64,000 nucleotides of DNA from the NCBI GenBank assembly GCA_947476325.1, contig CANJPZ010000004.1:62001-126000 (forward strand). Reading direction: 5' to 3'. This document shows, piece by piece, positions 25,954 through 34,953 of the stretch. Source of the DNA: Caulobacteraceae bacterium. Lineage in GTDB: Bacteria; Pseudomonadota; Alphaproteobacteria; Caulobacterales; Caulobacteraceae. The notes under the pieces were generated by a model. The model was given only the letters and a program-made list of their open reading frames with translations. It was not told where the DNA came from and made no database searches. A program made the translations under genes and the position numbers. How positions within the stretch are numbered: position 1 is the stretch's first letter; every line of letters starts with the position of its first letter.

Positions 25954-27027
25954 ATGAAGCTACCAGTTCTGCTCGCTGCCGCGGCCTTCGCCCTGCTTGC
26001 CGCCGCCCAGCCCAGTCCCGGTCAGACACCGGTCCCGCCCGCCGCCCGCGCGTCCGCGCCGTGCATCGCCAACGGCCCGGTGGGTTTCGTGTGCGGGGTG
26101 CGTAATCCCGAGGATCTGATTCTTATCCCCGGGACCGACTGGATCGTCGGCTCGGAATGGGTGTCGACGGCGCAGGTGGGGCAAGGAGGCCTGTTTCTCA
26201 TCGACGCCAGGGCCCATGCCGCCACCCTGCTGCCTGCCCCGCAGGGCAGGGCGCGCAAGCCCTTCACCGATTGCGCGGGTCCGCCGGATCTGGCGACCCT
26301 GTCGACCCACGGCCTGAACCTCAGCCCCGCCGGGCGCGGCAAGTTCACCCTCTACGTCGTGGGTCATGGCGGGCGTGAAGCGATCGAGGTGTTCGATATC
26401 GTCACCCGGCGTGCCGCCCCCCCCACGGTGACCTGGGCTGGCTGCGTCATGTCGCCCACCGGCGCGACGATGAACGCCGTGGCGCCATTGTCGGGCGGCC
26501 GGCTGATCGCCACCAACTTCTACCAGGTGCCGCTGACGCTGAACGACGCCCAGCGGGGCGTGATCACGGGCGCGGTCTATCTGTGGCGGCCGGGCGGTGC
26601 GTTCGAAAAGCTTCCGGGCACAGAACTGGCCGGCGCCAATGGCCTGGAGGTCACCCGCGACGGGAAATATGTCTTCGCCGCCGAGTGGGGCAAGAGTACC
26701 ATAAAGCGCTTTGAGATCGCGGACAGCAGCAAGACGCCCTGGTCGCTGGCCCTGCCGTTCCGCATCGACAATGTCCGCTGGGCGCCGGACGGACGGCTGC
26801 TGATGGCTGGACCGGGCGCAGCCACCGGGTGCGCCCCGGGCGCCCGTTGTCCGATGATCCCGATGGTCGGCGCGCTTGATCCGTCGACGCTCACCCTGAC
26901 CCTGCTGAAACAAGGGCCTGCTGAGCCGACCATGGGCGCGATCAGCGCCGCCATGATCGCCAGCGGCGAGATGTGGATGGGCTCATACACCGGCGATCGC
27001 GTGGGCTATCAACCGGCGCCGCGGTGA
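25954..27027 (+). CDS. Secreted six-bladed beta-propeller (SMP-30/strictosidine synthase-like)
   Basis: 357 residues; signal peptide ends near 'ALLAAAQP'. Repeating strand pairs such as 'NPEDLILIPGTDWIVGSEW', 'GLFLIDARAHAATLLPAP', 'HGLNLSPAG', 'NGLEVTRDGKYVFAAEWG' and 'VRWAPDGRLLMAGPG' are typical for gluconolactonase/paraoxonase-type propellers, including the 'N..R/W.pDG' calcium-site signatures. Four or more Cys probably pair in the periplasm. A close paralog is at 47949-49019. Lactonase or esterase activity is possible. Confidence 0.72.
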   Translation: MKLPVLLAAAAFALLAAAQPSPGQTPVPPAARASAPCIANGPVGFVCGVRNPEDLILIPGTDWIVGSEWVSTAQVGQGGLFLIDARAHAATLLPAPQGRARKPFTDCAGPPDLATLSTHGLNLSPAGRGKFTLYVVGHGGREAIEVFDIVTRRAAPPTVTWAGCVMSPTGATMNAVAPLSGGRLIATNFYQVPLTLNDAQRGVITGAVYLWRPGGAFEKLPGTELAGANGLEVTRDGKYVFAAEWGKSTIKRFEIADSSKTPWSLALPFRIDNVRWAPDGRLLMAGPGAATGCAPGARCPMIPMVGALDPSTLTLTLLKQGPAEPTMGAISAAMIASGEMWMGSYTGDRVGYQPAPR

Positions 27028-27105
27028 GGACGCCCTGACTCGCCTTGTGACGGCGAATGAAGTTGCTAACCTTCGTCTAGGCAACAGCTCAGGAGGCAGC
27101 GCGCC

Positions 27106-28017
27106 ATGGACCAGGACCGCAGGAAAATCCCCGCCGAGGCGGTGGATCTCTACACCCGCTTCATCCACGGCGAGATCAGCCGGCGCGCCTTTATCAATGG
27201 TGCAAAGCGGTTTGCCGTCGCCGGCCTGACCGGTGGGGCGATCGTGGAGGCCCTTATGCCCAACTATGCCCTGGGCCAGCAGGTGCGCGGGGACGATGAG
27301 CGCATCAAGGCGACCTGGGAGACCGTGCCCTCGCCGGACGGCAACGGTACGATCAAGGGCTACCTGGTCCGCCCGTTCAGCGCCAACACCCGCAGCGCGA
27401 CGGCCGCCAAGCTGCCTGGCGTCATCGTTATCCACGAGAACCGCGGCCTTAACCCGCACACCATGGACGTCGCCCGGCGTTTTGCGCTGGAAAACTTCAT
27501 GGCCTTCGCGCCCGACGCCCTGACCTCGGTCGGCGGCTATCCGGGGGACGACTACAAGGGCGGCCAAATGTTCAACACCGTGGACAAGCCCAAGATGGCC
27601 AACGACTTCATCGCCGCCGCGCGCTGGCTGAAGGCGAGACCGGACTGCAGCGGCAAGATCGCCGCGACAGGGTTCTGCTTCGGCGGCGGCGTAGCCAACA
27701 GTCTGGCGGCGTCCCTGGGCGAGGACCTGGCGGCCGCCGCGCCCTTCTACGGGACCCCGACCCCTGCAGCCGACGCGCCGAAGATCAAGGCGGCCATCCT
27801 GATCAACCACGGCGCTCTCGATGCCGGGTTGGCCAACGGCTACCCCGCTCAGGAAGACGAGCTGAAAAAGAACAATATCCGCTACGAGGGCCATCTTTGG
27901 CCAAACTCGGTCCACGGCTTCTTCAACGATGCGACGCCTGAGCGGTACAACAAGACCACGGCCCCCCAGGCTTGGACCCGCATGATCGAGTGGTTCAACC
28001 AGTACGCCCGGGCCTAG
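27106..28017 (+). CDS. Dienelactone hydrolase family protein, exported
   Basis: 303 residues. Residues 25-58 look like an internal Tat-type leader ('SRRAFINGAKRFAVAGLTGG'). The DLH triad is complete: C191 in 'GFCFGGG', D239 in 'HGALDAG', H270 in 'NSVHGFF', with oxyanion/activating E111 in 'IHENRGL'. Members hydrolyse enol lactones or act as general carboxylesterases. The ATG follows 'CAGGAGGCAG'. It is 78 bases behind the beta-propeller gene on the same strand and may share its transcript. Confidence 0.88.
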   Translation: MDQDRRKIPAEAVDLYTRFIHGEISRRAFINGAKRFAVAGLTGGAIVEALMPNYALGQQVRGDDERIKATWETVPSPDGNGTIKGYLVRPFSANTRSATAAKLPGVIVIHENRGLNPHTMDVARRFALENFMAFAPDALTSVGGYPGDDYKGGQMFNTVDKPKMANDFIAAARWLKARPDCSGKIAATGFCFGGGVANSLAASLGEDLAAAAPFYGTPTPAADAPKIKAAILINHGALDAGLANGYPAQEDELKKNNIRYEGHLWPNSVHGFFNDATPERYNKTTAPQAWTRMIEWFNQYARA

Positions 28018-28102
28018 GGCGCCCTAGCGTCAACATAGGCGACAGGCCTACCGAAAATCGGCATGAATCGCCCCCTAACAATGCAAGGGGGTGGAAGTTC
28101 CC

Positions 28103-29194
28103 GTGACCAGCCGACGTATGGCCGCCCGTGGCCTGATGCTCTGTTTCGCCGCCACCGTGGCCGCCGCTCCCCTGGCCCTGGCCCAGATCGCTCGCCCCGC
28201 CGCCGCAAAGGCCGCCCCCAAGGCCTGGAAGGCCCCGCGCAACAGCTTCGGCCAGCCGGATCTTGGCGGCGCGTGGAGCAACGCCACCATCACTCCCACC
28301 GCGCGGGCGGCCAGTTTCGGGACCCGGTCGACCTACACCCCTGACGAGGTCCGCCAGCAGGAAGGCGCCCAGGCCGCCAGTGTGGTGGCCGGCAACCAGC
28401 CCATCGACAACTCAAAGCCCCTGACCGATGGGGTCATCTTGGCCCGCGGCGGGATCGGCATCACCGGCAACTACGACCGCGGCTGGTTCGAGCCCGGCTC
28501 GCTGGTCATGCGAGTGCATGGCGAGCCGCGCAACTCGCTGCTCACGACGCTGAACGGCCAGGTCCCGGCCCGCAAGGGCGCGGTCGCCGCCGCGCCGGGC
28601 CGCGCAGCAGCCCCTGCGGCTGGCCGCGCCGGAGCCGCCCCGGCCCGCGCCGCCGCCACCGACAATCCCGAGACCATGGCCATCGGCGACCGCTGCATCA
28701 TCAGCTTTGGCCGCAACGCCGGCCCGCCCATGCTGCCTAACGGCTTCTACAACAACAACTACCAGATCCAGCAGGGCCGCGACTCCGTCGCCATCATGAG
28801 CGAGATGGTGCACGACACCCGCATCGTGCGACTGGGCGGCAAGCACCGCACCGACGGCATCCGCCCCTATTTCGGCGACTCCGTCGGCCACTAAGAGGGC
28901 GATACCCTAGTGGTTGAGACCACCAATATCCCGCAGACCCAAGCCTACAACGGCAGCTGGCAGACCCTGACCGTGACCGAGACGTTCACCCGCGTCGCCC
29001 GTGACCGGCTGCTCTATCAGTTCACCATCCACGACCCGGCCCTGTGGGACGCCGACTGGGGCGGCGAGTACGAGTTCGCCACGACCAGCGGGGTCTATGA
29101 GTACGCCTGCCACGAGGGCAACTACGCCATGGAAGACATGCTGGCCGGCGCCCGCGCCCAGGACGCCGCCGTTCAGCCCGTGCCCTTGCCGTGA
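28103..29194 (+). pseudogene. PDLxGxW secreted protein, interrupted by in-frame TAA
   Basis: A signal peptide ('LMLCFAATVAAAPLALAQ') and a 'GQPDLGGAWSNA' motif identify the same family as 33583-34809. The frame is open over 364 codons except for TAA at 28892-28894. The intact relative reads 'GDSIGHYEGNTLVVETTN' where this one reads 'GDSVGH-stop-EGDTLVVETTN', so a Tyr codon (TAC or TAT) has become TAA. The C-terminal 99 codons remain well conserved ('DRLLYQF', 'DWGGEYEF', 'YEYACHEGNYA'), pointing to a recent lesion or a base-call error. Start taken as GTG 28103 behind GGAAG. Function unknown. Confidence 0.85.
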
Positions 29195-30072
29195 TAGGCC
29201 GCCAGTTCGTCGTGGGCGACCTGTTGCAGGGCGGTGGCCTGGGCCGGCGAGATGCCAAGCTCGGCGGCGGCGGTCTCGCGCCCGCCCAGCGACAGCGGGT
29301 CCTTGCCGGTCAGGCGGCCGAACACCATCAGCGCCTCCAGGTAATAGCCGTAGGCGGAGGCGTGGTAATTGTCCCAGGTCCACAGGTCGACCTGGCCGGC
29401 GGCTATGCCGTCATAGGGGTTGGGGTCGGCCACGCCGGTGGTGGTGGCGCGCATGAAGGCATCGCCCACCGGGATCACGTCGCGGATATAGGGCGAGCCG
29501 GCGGCGGCCAGGTCGTAGGCGGTGCGCACATCGGTGTTCATGGCGGTGATCGGCTTGCCGGTCCACGGCTTGCCGGCCGGATAGGTCTGGTCGGGACGGG
29601 CCCAGGTTGCGGTCAGGTGGATGTCGACGCGCGGGTTGTGGGCCTGGAACATGGCCGCCGCCTGCGCCGCCGTTGAGACCAGCAGCTCCGGCTTGCCGGG
29701 GTTGTTGGCGTCGAGGGTGGAATAGCCGTGCATGACCACATGGTCCCAGGCCTTGTCGAGCACCGGCTTCTTGTTGGCCAAGTGATAGTCCAGCCCCTGG
29801 CCGCCCACCGTCTCCAGGCTGACGTCGTAGTCGAGGCCGGCCTCCAGCGCGAAGGCCTTGAACAGCGCCGGCACCCCGCCGACGCCGCCGTTGTTGAGGT
29901 CGGTGACCGTATTGGCATGCCACTTCCACACCGCCGAATTGGCGCCGTAGGTAAAGCTGTTGCCGACGAACAGGATGCTCTCGGCAGCGGATGCGGCCGA
30001 GGCGGCGGCGGCCAGGGCCAGGGCGGCCAGGGCGGTCATCGCCTGGCGGGCAAAGGGTCTGCGGGCTGTCAT
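29173..30072 (-). CDS. SGNH/GDSL-like hydrolase (DUF4886-like), secreted
   Basis: 299 residues from the ATG at 30072. Signal peptide 'ALAALALAAAASAASA'. Block I is 'ILFVGNSFTYGANS' with the nucleophile Ser, block III-like 'VVMHGYSTLD', and block V 'DNYHASAYGYYLEAL' with Asp-x2-His. Probably an extracytoplasmic esterase acting on glycans or lipids. Its 3' end overlaps the tail of the interrupted gene at 28103 by 22 bases. The divergent SGNH-like protein at 18522 may be a distant relative. Confidence 0.78.
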   Translation of the reverse strand: MTARRPFARQAMTALAALALAAAASAASAAESILFVGNSFTYGANSAVWKWHANTVTDLNNGGVGGVPALFKAFALEAGLDYDVSLETVGGQGLDYHLANKKPVLDKAWDHVVMHGYSTLDANNPGKPELLVSTAAQAAAMFQAHNPRVDIHLTATWARPDQTYPAGKPWTGKPITAMNTDVRTAYDLAAAGSPYIRDVIPVGDAFMRATTTGVADPNPYDGIAAGQVDLWTWDNYHASAYGYYLEALMVFGRLTGKDPLSLGGRETAAAELGISPAQATALQQVAHDELAAYHGKGTG

Positions 30073-30257
30073 GGGGTTTCCGTTCCTTGAGCGTCTGTGG
30101 GCGCGCTTTGGGGCGAGAGTAGAGGGGCGGGCGGGGCGGGGCAATGGGGCTCGCGATCGCCCGGGCAAGCGGATTTGCGTCATACGGCGGGTTCGGTCCG
30201 GCTGGCGCAAGCTGAGCCGTTGACCTAGGCTTGCCGGGCACAAACAGGAGCACATCC

Positions 30258-30908
30258 ATGATGTCCGTTCGCACCGCTCTCCTCGCGCTTGTCCTCGCCA
30301 CCCTGGCGCCGGTCGCCGTTACGGCCCAGCAGCCGGTCATTCGCGTGGCGCCCCGGTTGTCCGCGCCGCCACGGCCGGTCCTGCCCACCATCGCTCCGCC
30401 TCCGGCCGCGCTAACCCCGCAAGTCAGGACCCAGATACTGACGACCATGATGGGCTCGGCCCCGCCGCCGCTGGGCGCATCCTTTACCCTGTCGGTGCGC
30501 AACCCCCTGGCCCCGGGGCAGGGGCGGCTGATGTTCCAGAATGTGGTCAATAGCGCGCCCGGCGCACTGGACGGCGGCGGCGGCGACCTGTCGCTCGGTT
30601 ATGCCTCGGTGCGTTACCGCAACAATGGCGGCAGCCCGTTCGGCAACGTCGACCTTGAACTGAAGGCCACCCCCGGCAAGGGCGTAATCATCGACTGCAA
30701 GCTGGGCGTCCTGGTCAATCCGCTCGTCTATTCGGTTTACACGCCCGAGGGCGGCGCCACGGACAGCTCGACCAAGATGACCTCAACGGGTCATCTGATC
30801 ATTCCGCTTCCCAGGGCAACCGTTGCAGGCTCGTACAGGGCGATCATGCGTCCGTCGGTGGAAAACGAAGACCTGTCCTTCTACAGCTGCGAGATATCGT
30901 CCTACTGA
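30258..30908 (+). CDS. Secreted protein of unknown function
   Basis: 216 residues starting with ATGATG after 'CAGGAG'. Signal peptide ends at 'AVTAQQ'; a Pro-rich linker leads to a beta-rich domain ('GASFTLSVRNPLAPGQGRLMF', 'SLGYASVRYRNNGG', 'VDLELKATPGKGVIIDC'). Two cysteines, one near the middle and one at the end ('YSCEISSY'), could pair. I do not recognise the family. Divergent from the SGNH gene. Confidence 0.62.
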   Translation: MMSVRTALLALVLATLAPVAVTAQQPVIRVAPRLSAPPRPVLPTIAPPPAALTPQVRTQILTTMMGSAPPPLGASFTLSVRNPLAPGQGRLMFQNVVNSAPGALDGGGGDLSLGYASVRYRNNGGSPFGNVDLELKATPGKGVIIDCKLGVLVNPLVYSVYTPEGGATDSSTKMTSTGHLIIPLPRATVAGSYRAIMRPSVENEDLSFYSCEISSY

Positions 30909-30929
30909 TCAGGCGGCTTCGCCCGCCGC

Positions 30930-31010
30930 CTATAGATGGTGCGTGCAAAACGCCAGCAGCAGGATGAGGGGGATCGGCACGCCGAGCACGACGAGAAGGA
31001 GGGAGCGCAT
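30930..31010 (-). CDS. 26-residue single-span membrane peptide
   Basis: Short open frame: 'MRSLLLVVLGVPIPLILLLA' then 'FCTHHL' and a TAG stop. One hydrophobic helix with a central 'GVPIPLI' motif, resembling very small inner-membrane peptides of Proteobacteria that are often missed in annotation. The ribosome site (AGG) is weak. Predicted from composition only. Confidence 0.45.
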   Translation of the reverse strand: MRSLLLVVLGVPIPLILLLAFCTHHL

Positions 31011-31164
31011 GGGAAGACCTGTGGGTTGATTGACCGTTACCTTGCCAATGCGCGAGGGCCGCGGTTGGTTGCGATGCGCCGGATTCCCCGGGCGCCGATG
31101 CATTAAGCCAGTGTCGCGGGGCGGCTGAACCCGGTATCCTGCGGCGGGTTTGGGAGAATATCCG

Positions 31165-31641
31165 ATGAAGACGATCAGAAGCATCGCGGCGGCCATGGCC
31201 TTTGCCGCCGTCTTGGGCGGCGCGGCCCCGGCCCAGAGCACCGGTGGGGTGGCCGAGATCGAGGCCAAGATGACCGAGTACATCTCGGTCTGGAACACCC
31301 ATGACGCGTCCCAGGTGCTGGCCAAAATCTACCGCATGCCTGACACCGCCATGGGCACCCTGACCGGCCTGCAGGCCAATTTCGACCAGCTGAAGAAGGA
31401 CGGCTATGACCACTCGGTCCTGCACGGCGTGCGCGGCTGCCTGATCACGCCAGACACCGGCCTGGGCGAGATGCGCTTTACCCGCCTCAAGACCGACGGC
31501 GGCTTCATGCCGCCGGAAAATCGCACCAGTATCTACCAGCTGAAGAAATTCCCCGACGGCTGGCGTGTGACCTCTTTCGGCGCGGGACCGGTCAACTGCT
31601 TTACCACGGTCGCGGCAACGCCACCGGCCAAGGCCAACTGA
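31165..31641 (+). CDS. Secreted NTF2/SnoaL-like protein
   Basis: 158 residues; signal peptide ends 'GAAPAQ'. 'VAEIEAKMTEYISVWNTHDASQVLAKIYRMP' is the first helix pair of an NTF2-like fold, the 'W...D...la..y' pattern common to SnoaL-like proteins. Two cysteines ('GCLIT' and 'NCFTT') may form a disulfide. The start at 31165 follows GGGAGAA. Function unknown. Confidence 0.6.
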   Translation: MKTIRSIAAAMAFAAVLGGAAPAQSTGGVAEIEAKMTEYISVWNTHDASQVLAKIYRMPDTAMGTLTGLQANFDQLKKDGYDHSVLHGVRGCLITPDTGLGEMRFTRLKTDGGFMPPENRTSIYQLKKFPDGWRVTSFGAGPVNCFTTVAATPPAKAN

Positions 31642-31677
31642 CCGCCAACATTTAACCGCCCGTCCCCGCGAGGGCCG

Positions 31678-31914
31678 CTACTTGGTGGCGGCGCCGACGG
31701 CTTCCTTGGCGTCCTGCACGGTTTCCTTCACCCCGCCGATGACTTCGTCCTTCTTGCCCTCGCGCTGCAGCTTTTCATTGCCGGTCAGGTCGCCGGCCAC
31801 GCCCCCGATCTTGCCGACCGTCTTCTGGCTGGCGCCGTCGTCGGTCTTGCCACAGGCCTGCAGGCTCAGGCCCGCCGCGCACAGGGCGGCGGCGAGGACG
31901 ATACGGGTGGTCAT
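31678..31914 (-). CDS. CsbD-like small lipoprotein
   Basis: 78 residues. Lipobox 'LSLQAC' (C21). The mature part 'VGKIGGVAGDLTGNEKLQREGKKDEVIGGVKETVQDA' follows the CsbD pattern (K.G...G..tGd..L...G..d...G..k). CsbD proteins are stress-induced in many bacteria; a lipidated version is less usual. GGAGAG site upstream of the ATG. Confidence 0.75.
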   Translation of the reverse strand: MTTRIVLAAALCAAGLSLQACGKTDDGASQKTVGKIGGVAGDLTGNEKLQREGKKDEVIGGVKETVQDAKEAVGAATK

Positions 31915-32053
31915 GGGAAGCTCTCCTGATCAGCATGATGTTGCCAAGCTTGAACGGGCAGGGGGCAAATCGGTTGCGCGGGTTGCTGCAGATCAAGGTC
32001 CCTGGCCCACGCGCCGCCTAACGTCCACGCTGCGATGGTTTTTGAGGGTCTTG

Positions 32054-33538
32054 ATGCGGTTCCCGATCGTCAGGCGCGCGCTGCTGCTGCTGGCCCTGGC
32101 GGTTCCCCTGGTTGCGACCGGTCCGGCGGCGTCGCGCTCAAGCCAGCCGCAGGGCTGGGACAGCGACCTAGCCCTGCCCGTCGCCGCCGATCTCAATCCC
32201 GACCCGCACATTCTGGAGATCAATCTCGAGGCCCGCATCCAGGATATCGAGATACTCCCCGGCAAACGCACGGCGGTCTGGAGCTATAACGGCGGCCTGC
32301 CGGGTCCGCTGATCCGGCTGGTGGTCGGCGACAGGTTGATCGTCCATTTCACCAATAACCTGCCGGAGGAAACCACAATTCACTGGCACGGGCTGCGCCT
32401 GCCCAACGCCATGGACGGCGCGCCCGGGGTCACCCAGCCGGCCGTAGCGGCCAACGGCGGGGTCTTTACCTACGACTTCGTGGTCCCCGACGCCGGAACC
32501 TTCTGGTACCACCCGCACAGCAATTCCGGGGCCCAGCTGAGCCGCGGCCTCTACGGCCCGATGCTGGTCACCGATCCACATGATCCGCCCGCCTTCGGCG
32601 AGGATCTCGTCCTCATGCTCTCGGACATCAGCCTCAACAGCGAGGGCCAGATCAATCCCGCCAATGAAGGCACCTACCTCGGCGACCTGTTCGGCCGTGA
32701 AGGCAATATCCTGCTCGTCAACGGCAAGGTCCGGCCGGCCCTGAAGGTCCGCCAGGGCCAGCCCCAGCGCTGGCGCATCATCAACGCCGCGCGCGCGCGC
32801 TTTTTCACCCTCGACTACGGTCAGGCCCCCTTCGTCAAACTCGGCGGCGATGATGGCCTGGCCGCGGCCGCCCGGCGCGTCACCGCCGTCAGGATCGTGC
32901 CGGGCGAGCGGGCCGACGTGGTCTTCATCCCGCAGGACCGCCCCGGCGCGCGCGGCGTGCTGCGCTGGCTACCCACCGAACGCGGCCCCGGCTCGACCTT
33001 CAACCGCCTGACGGAGGATCTGATGACCATCGAGACCGTCCGTGAACGCGCCGTGCGCGCGCCGCGCATCCGGAGCGCCCTGCGCACGATCGCGCCCATC
33101 GACACCGCCGGCGCCCGCCAGCGCGACATCGCCCTGACCATCAGGCAGCGCCCGGACGGCTCAATGGAAATGGGTATCAACGGCGTGCCCCACGACAAGG
33201 CCCCACCCCTTGTCGCCCATGTCGGCGACACCGAGGTCTGGACCGTGCGCAACGACACCAGCTTCGCTCACCCCTTCCACCTGCACGGCTTCTTCTTCCA
33301 GGTTCTCGATCCGGCCCGCGTCCCGGAATGGAAGGACACCGCCGAAGTCCCCGCCAAAACCACCCTGCGCCTGGCCGTCCACTTTGACCGGCCCGGCCTG
33401 TGGATGTTCCACTGCCACATCCTCGACCACGCCGACGCCGGCATGATGGGACAGATCCGGGTTCTGGCGGCCGGAGAGGCGCCCGGGGGCGGGGCGGTCG
33501 CCCACCAGGGCATGCGGGGCGCGGCGACCACGCCCTGA
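32054..33538 (+). CDS. Multicopper oxidase (laccase-like), exported
   Basis: 494 residues from the ATG at 32054, with a Sec-type leader. All four copper-binding elements are present: 'HWHG' (110-113), 'WYHPHS' (151-156), 'HPFHLHG' in the C-terminal domain and 'HCHILDHADAGM' with the type 1 Cys, His and Met. Three-cupredoxin architecture. Oxidises phenols or metal ions with oxygen in the periplasm. The region between the first and second domains is of normal length and the gene looks intact. The 'GMM' end and lack of a Met-rich insert argue against CueO. Confidence 0.9.
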   Translation: MRFPIVRRALLLLALAVPLVATGPAASRSSQPQGWDSDLALPVAADLNPDPHILEINLEARIQDIEILPGKRTAVWSYNGGLPGPLIRLVVGDRLIVHFTNNLPEETTIHWHGLRLPNAMDGAPGVTQPAVAANGGVFTYDFVVPDAGTFWYHPHSNSGAQLSRGLYGPMLVTDPHDPPAFGEDLVLMLSDISLNSEGQINPANEGTYLGDLFGREGNILLVNGKVRPALKVRQGQPQRWRIINAARARFFTLDYGQAPFVKLGGDDGLAAAARRVTAVRIVPGERADVVFIPQDRPGARGVLRWLPTERGPGSTFNRLTEDLMTIETVRERAVRAPRIRSALRTIAPIDTAGARQRDIALTIRQRPDGSMEMGINGVPHDKAPPLVAHVGDTEVWTVRNDTSFAHPFHLHGFFFQVLDPARVPEWKDTAEVPAKTTLRLAVHFDRPGLWMFHCHILDHADAGMMGQIRVLAAGEAPGGGAVAHQGMRGAATTP

Positions 33539-33582
33539 CCCACGGCTTCAATCGCCGGAATGTGCCCCGACGGCCGGGCGGC

Positions 33583-34809
33583 TCAGCGCGCCGCCGCCGC
33601 GGCCGGGGCCTTGCTGTCGGCGTCGCGGAAGCCCTGCATGATGTCGGCCAGGGCGTAGTTGCCCTCATGGCAGGCGTATTCATAGATCCCCGGCGAGGCC
33701 GAAAACTCGTATTCGCCGCCCCAGTCAGTGTCCCACTGCGCCGGCGAGTGGACGTTGAACTGATAGAGCAGCCGGTCCTTCGCCACTCGCGTGAACCGCT
33801 CGGTCATCACCAGGTCGGCGGTCGAATAGCGGCCCTCCAGGCGGATCTGCGGATTGTAGTTGGTGGTCTCGACCACCAGGGTATTGCCCTCATAGTGGCC
33901 GATGGAATCGCCGTACCAGGGCCGCACCCCGTCGGTGCGGTGCGTCCCCCCGATGCGCACGATGCGCACGTCGTGGACCATCTCGACCCAGATGGCGACC
34001 GAGTCCTTACCCTGCACGATGCTATAGTCGTTGTTGTAGAGCTGGTGGCCCATGATCGGCCCGGCGCTCTGCCCGAACGAGGTGATGCAGCGCTCAGCCA
34101 GGGCCTCGTCCTCCGGATTGGCCCCGCGGTTGGCGCCGCGCCCTGCGCCGCCGCCGCCGCCCGCGCCACGCCCCGCCGCCGCCGGAGCCGTCTCGCCCTC
34201 GCCGGCGGCCTGGGCGGCCAGCACCGGCGCGCTGGTCCTGACCGGCGGAATGACGCCGCTGGCCGGATAGGTCACGAACGAGGTCCTGGGCTCGCCATGC
34301 ACGCGCATGACGGTGTTGCCGGGATCGACAAACCCGGAGTCATAGCCGCAATTGGCCGCATTGGCCCCGGTATAGACCGTCGTGGTCGTCGCCCCGCCCG
34401 GCTGCACGTCCGATCCCTGCTGCGCGGCGTAACAGGGCACGTCCTTCAGATCGATGTTGAGCGGGATCGACTGGTTGCCCAGCCGGACCAGATCGGCGCG
34501 GGTCCCCTCGCTCGCCGCGACCTCGGCCGGCGTCATCACCAGCCGCCCGTTATACTGCGCCGGGCGGCCCACAGGCGTCAGGCTGGCGTTGCTCCAGGTC
34601 CCCGACAGGTCCGGCTGGCCATAGAAGTTCCGGGTCGGGCGAAAGCCGGGATAGAGCACCGGCGTCTCCTTGCCGGGGACCTGGCTTGCCCCGGCGGCGG
34701 GTCGCGGCGGCGCCGGCCGGGCGGCCGCCTGGGCCGACACCGCGGCGGGCATAAGGGCGGCGGACAGGACGCCCGCCAGCAGACACGGAACCAGAGTCCT
34801 GGACGTCAC
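33583..34809 (-). CDS. PDLxGxW family secreted protein (intact paralog)
   Basis: 408 residues from a GTG start at 34809 (GGGGAG site). Signal peptide 'VPCLLAGVLSAALMPAAVSAQ'. 'NFYGQPDLSGTWSNASLTPVGRP' is the family opening; a Gly/Ala-rich insertion lies around residues 225-250, and the C-terminal part contains 'GGTHRTDGVRPWYGDSIGHYEGNTLVVETTN', 'DRLLYQFNVHSPAQWDTDWGGEYEF' type conserved segments and 'YEYACHEGNYA'. Such proteins are very common in Acidobacteria, Sphingomonas and Caulobacter relatives, but no function is known. The stop is 44 bases past that of the multicopper oxidase (convergent). Confidence 0.75.
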   Translation of the reverse strand: MTSRTLVPCLLAGVLSAALMPAAVSAQAAARPAPPRPAAGASQVPGKETPVLYPGFRPTRNFYGQPDLSGTWSNASLTPVGRPAQYNGRLVMTPAEVAASEGTRADLVRLGNQSIPLNIDLKDVPCYAAQQGSDVQPGGATTTTVYTGANAANCGYDSGFVDPGNTVMRVHGEPRTSFVTYPASGVIPPVRTSAPVLAAQAAGEGETAPAAAGRGAGGGGGAGRGANRGANPEDEALAERCITSFGQSAGPIMGHQLYNNDYSIVQGKDSVAIWVEMVHDVRIVRIGGTHRTDGVRPWYGDSIGHYEGNTLVVETTNYNPQIRLEGRYSTADLVMTERFTRVAKDRLLYQFNVHSPAQWDTDWGGEYEFSASPGIYEYACHEGNYALADIMQGFRDADSKAPAAAAAR

Positions 34810-34953
34810 GGCGCGCTCCCCGGGTTTTGTTATTTTGCGCAGCCTACCATGCGGGGCGGCGGGTTTGTAGGGCGGGGGAAGTTCGAAGGCAGTTGCTCCA
34901 GTGACCGAAATCCGCAATTCAAGGCTTAGGGCGCCAGAGGAGGGGGCAATGCC

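Noticed and set aside
28892-28894. Programmed readthrough or recoding at the TAA and TAG stops
   Set aside because: Two different stop codons, no stem-loop or selenocysteine/pyrrolysine context seen; simple nonsense change is a better explanation.
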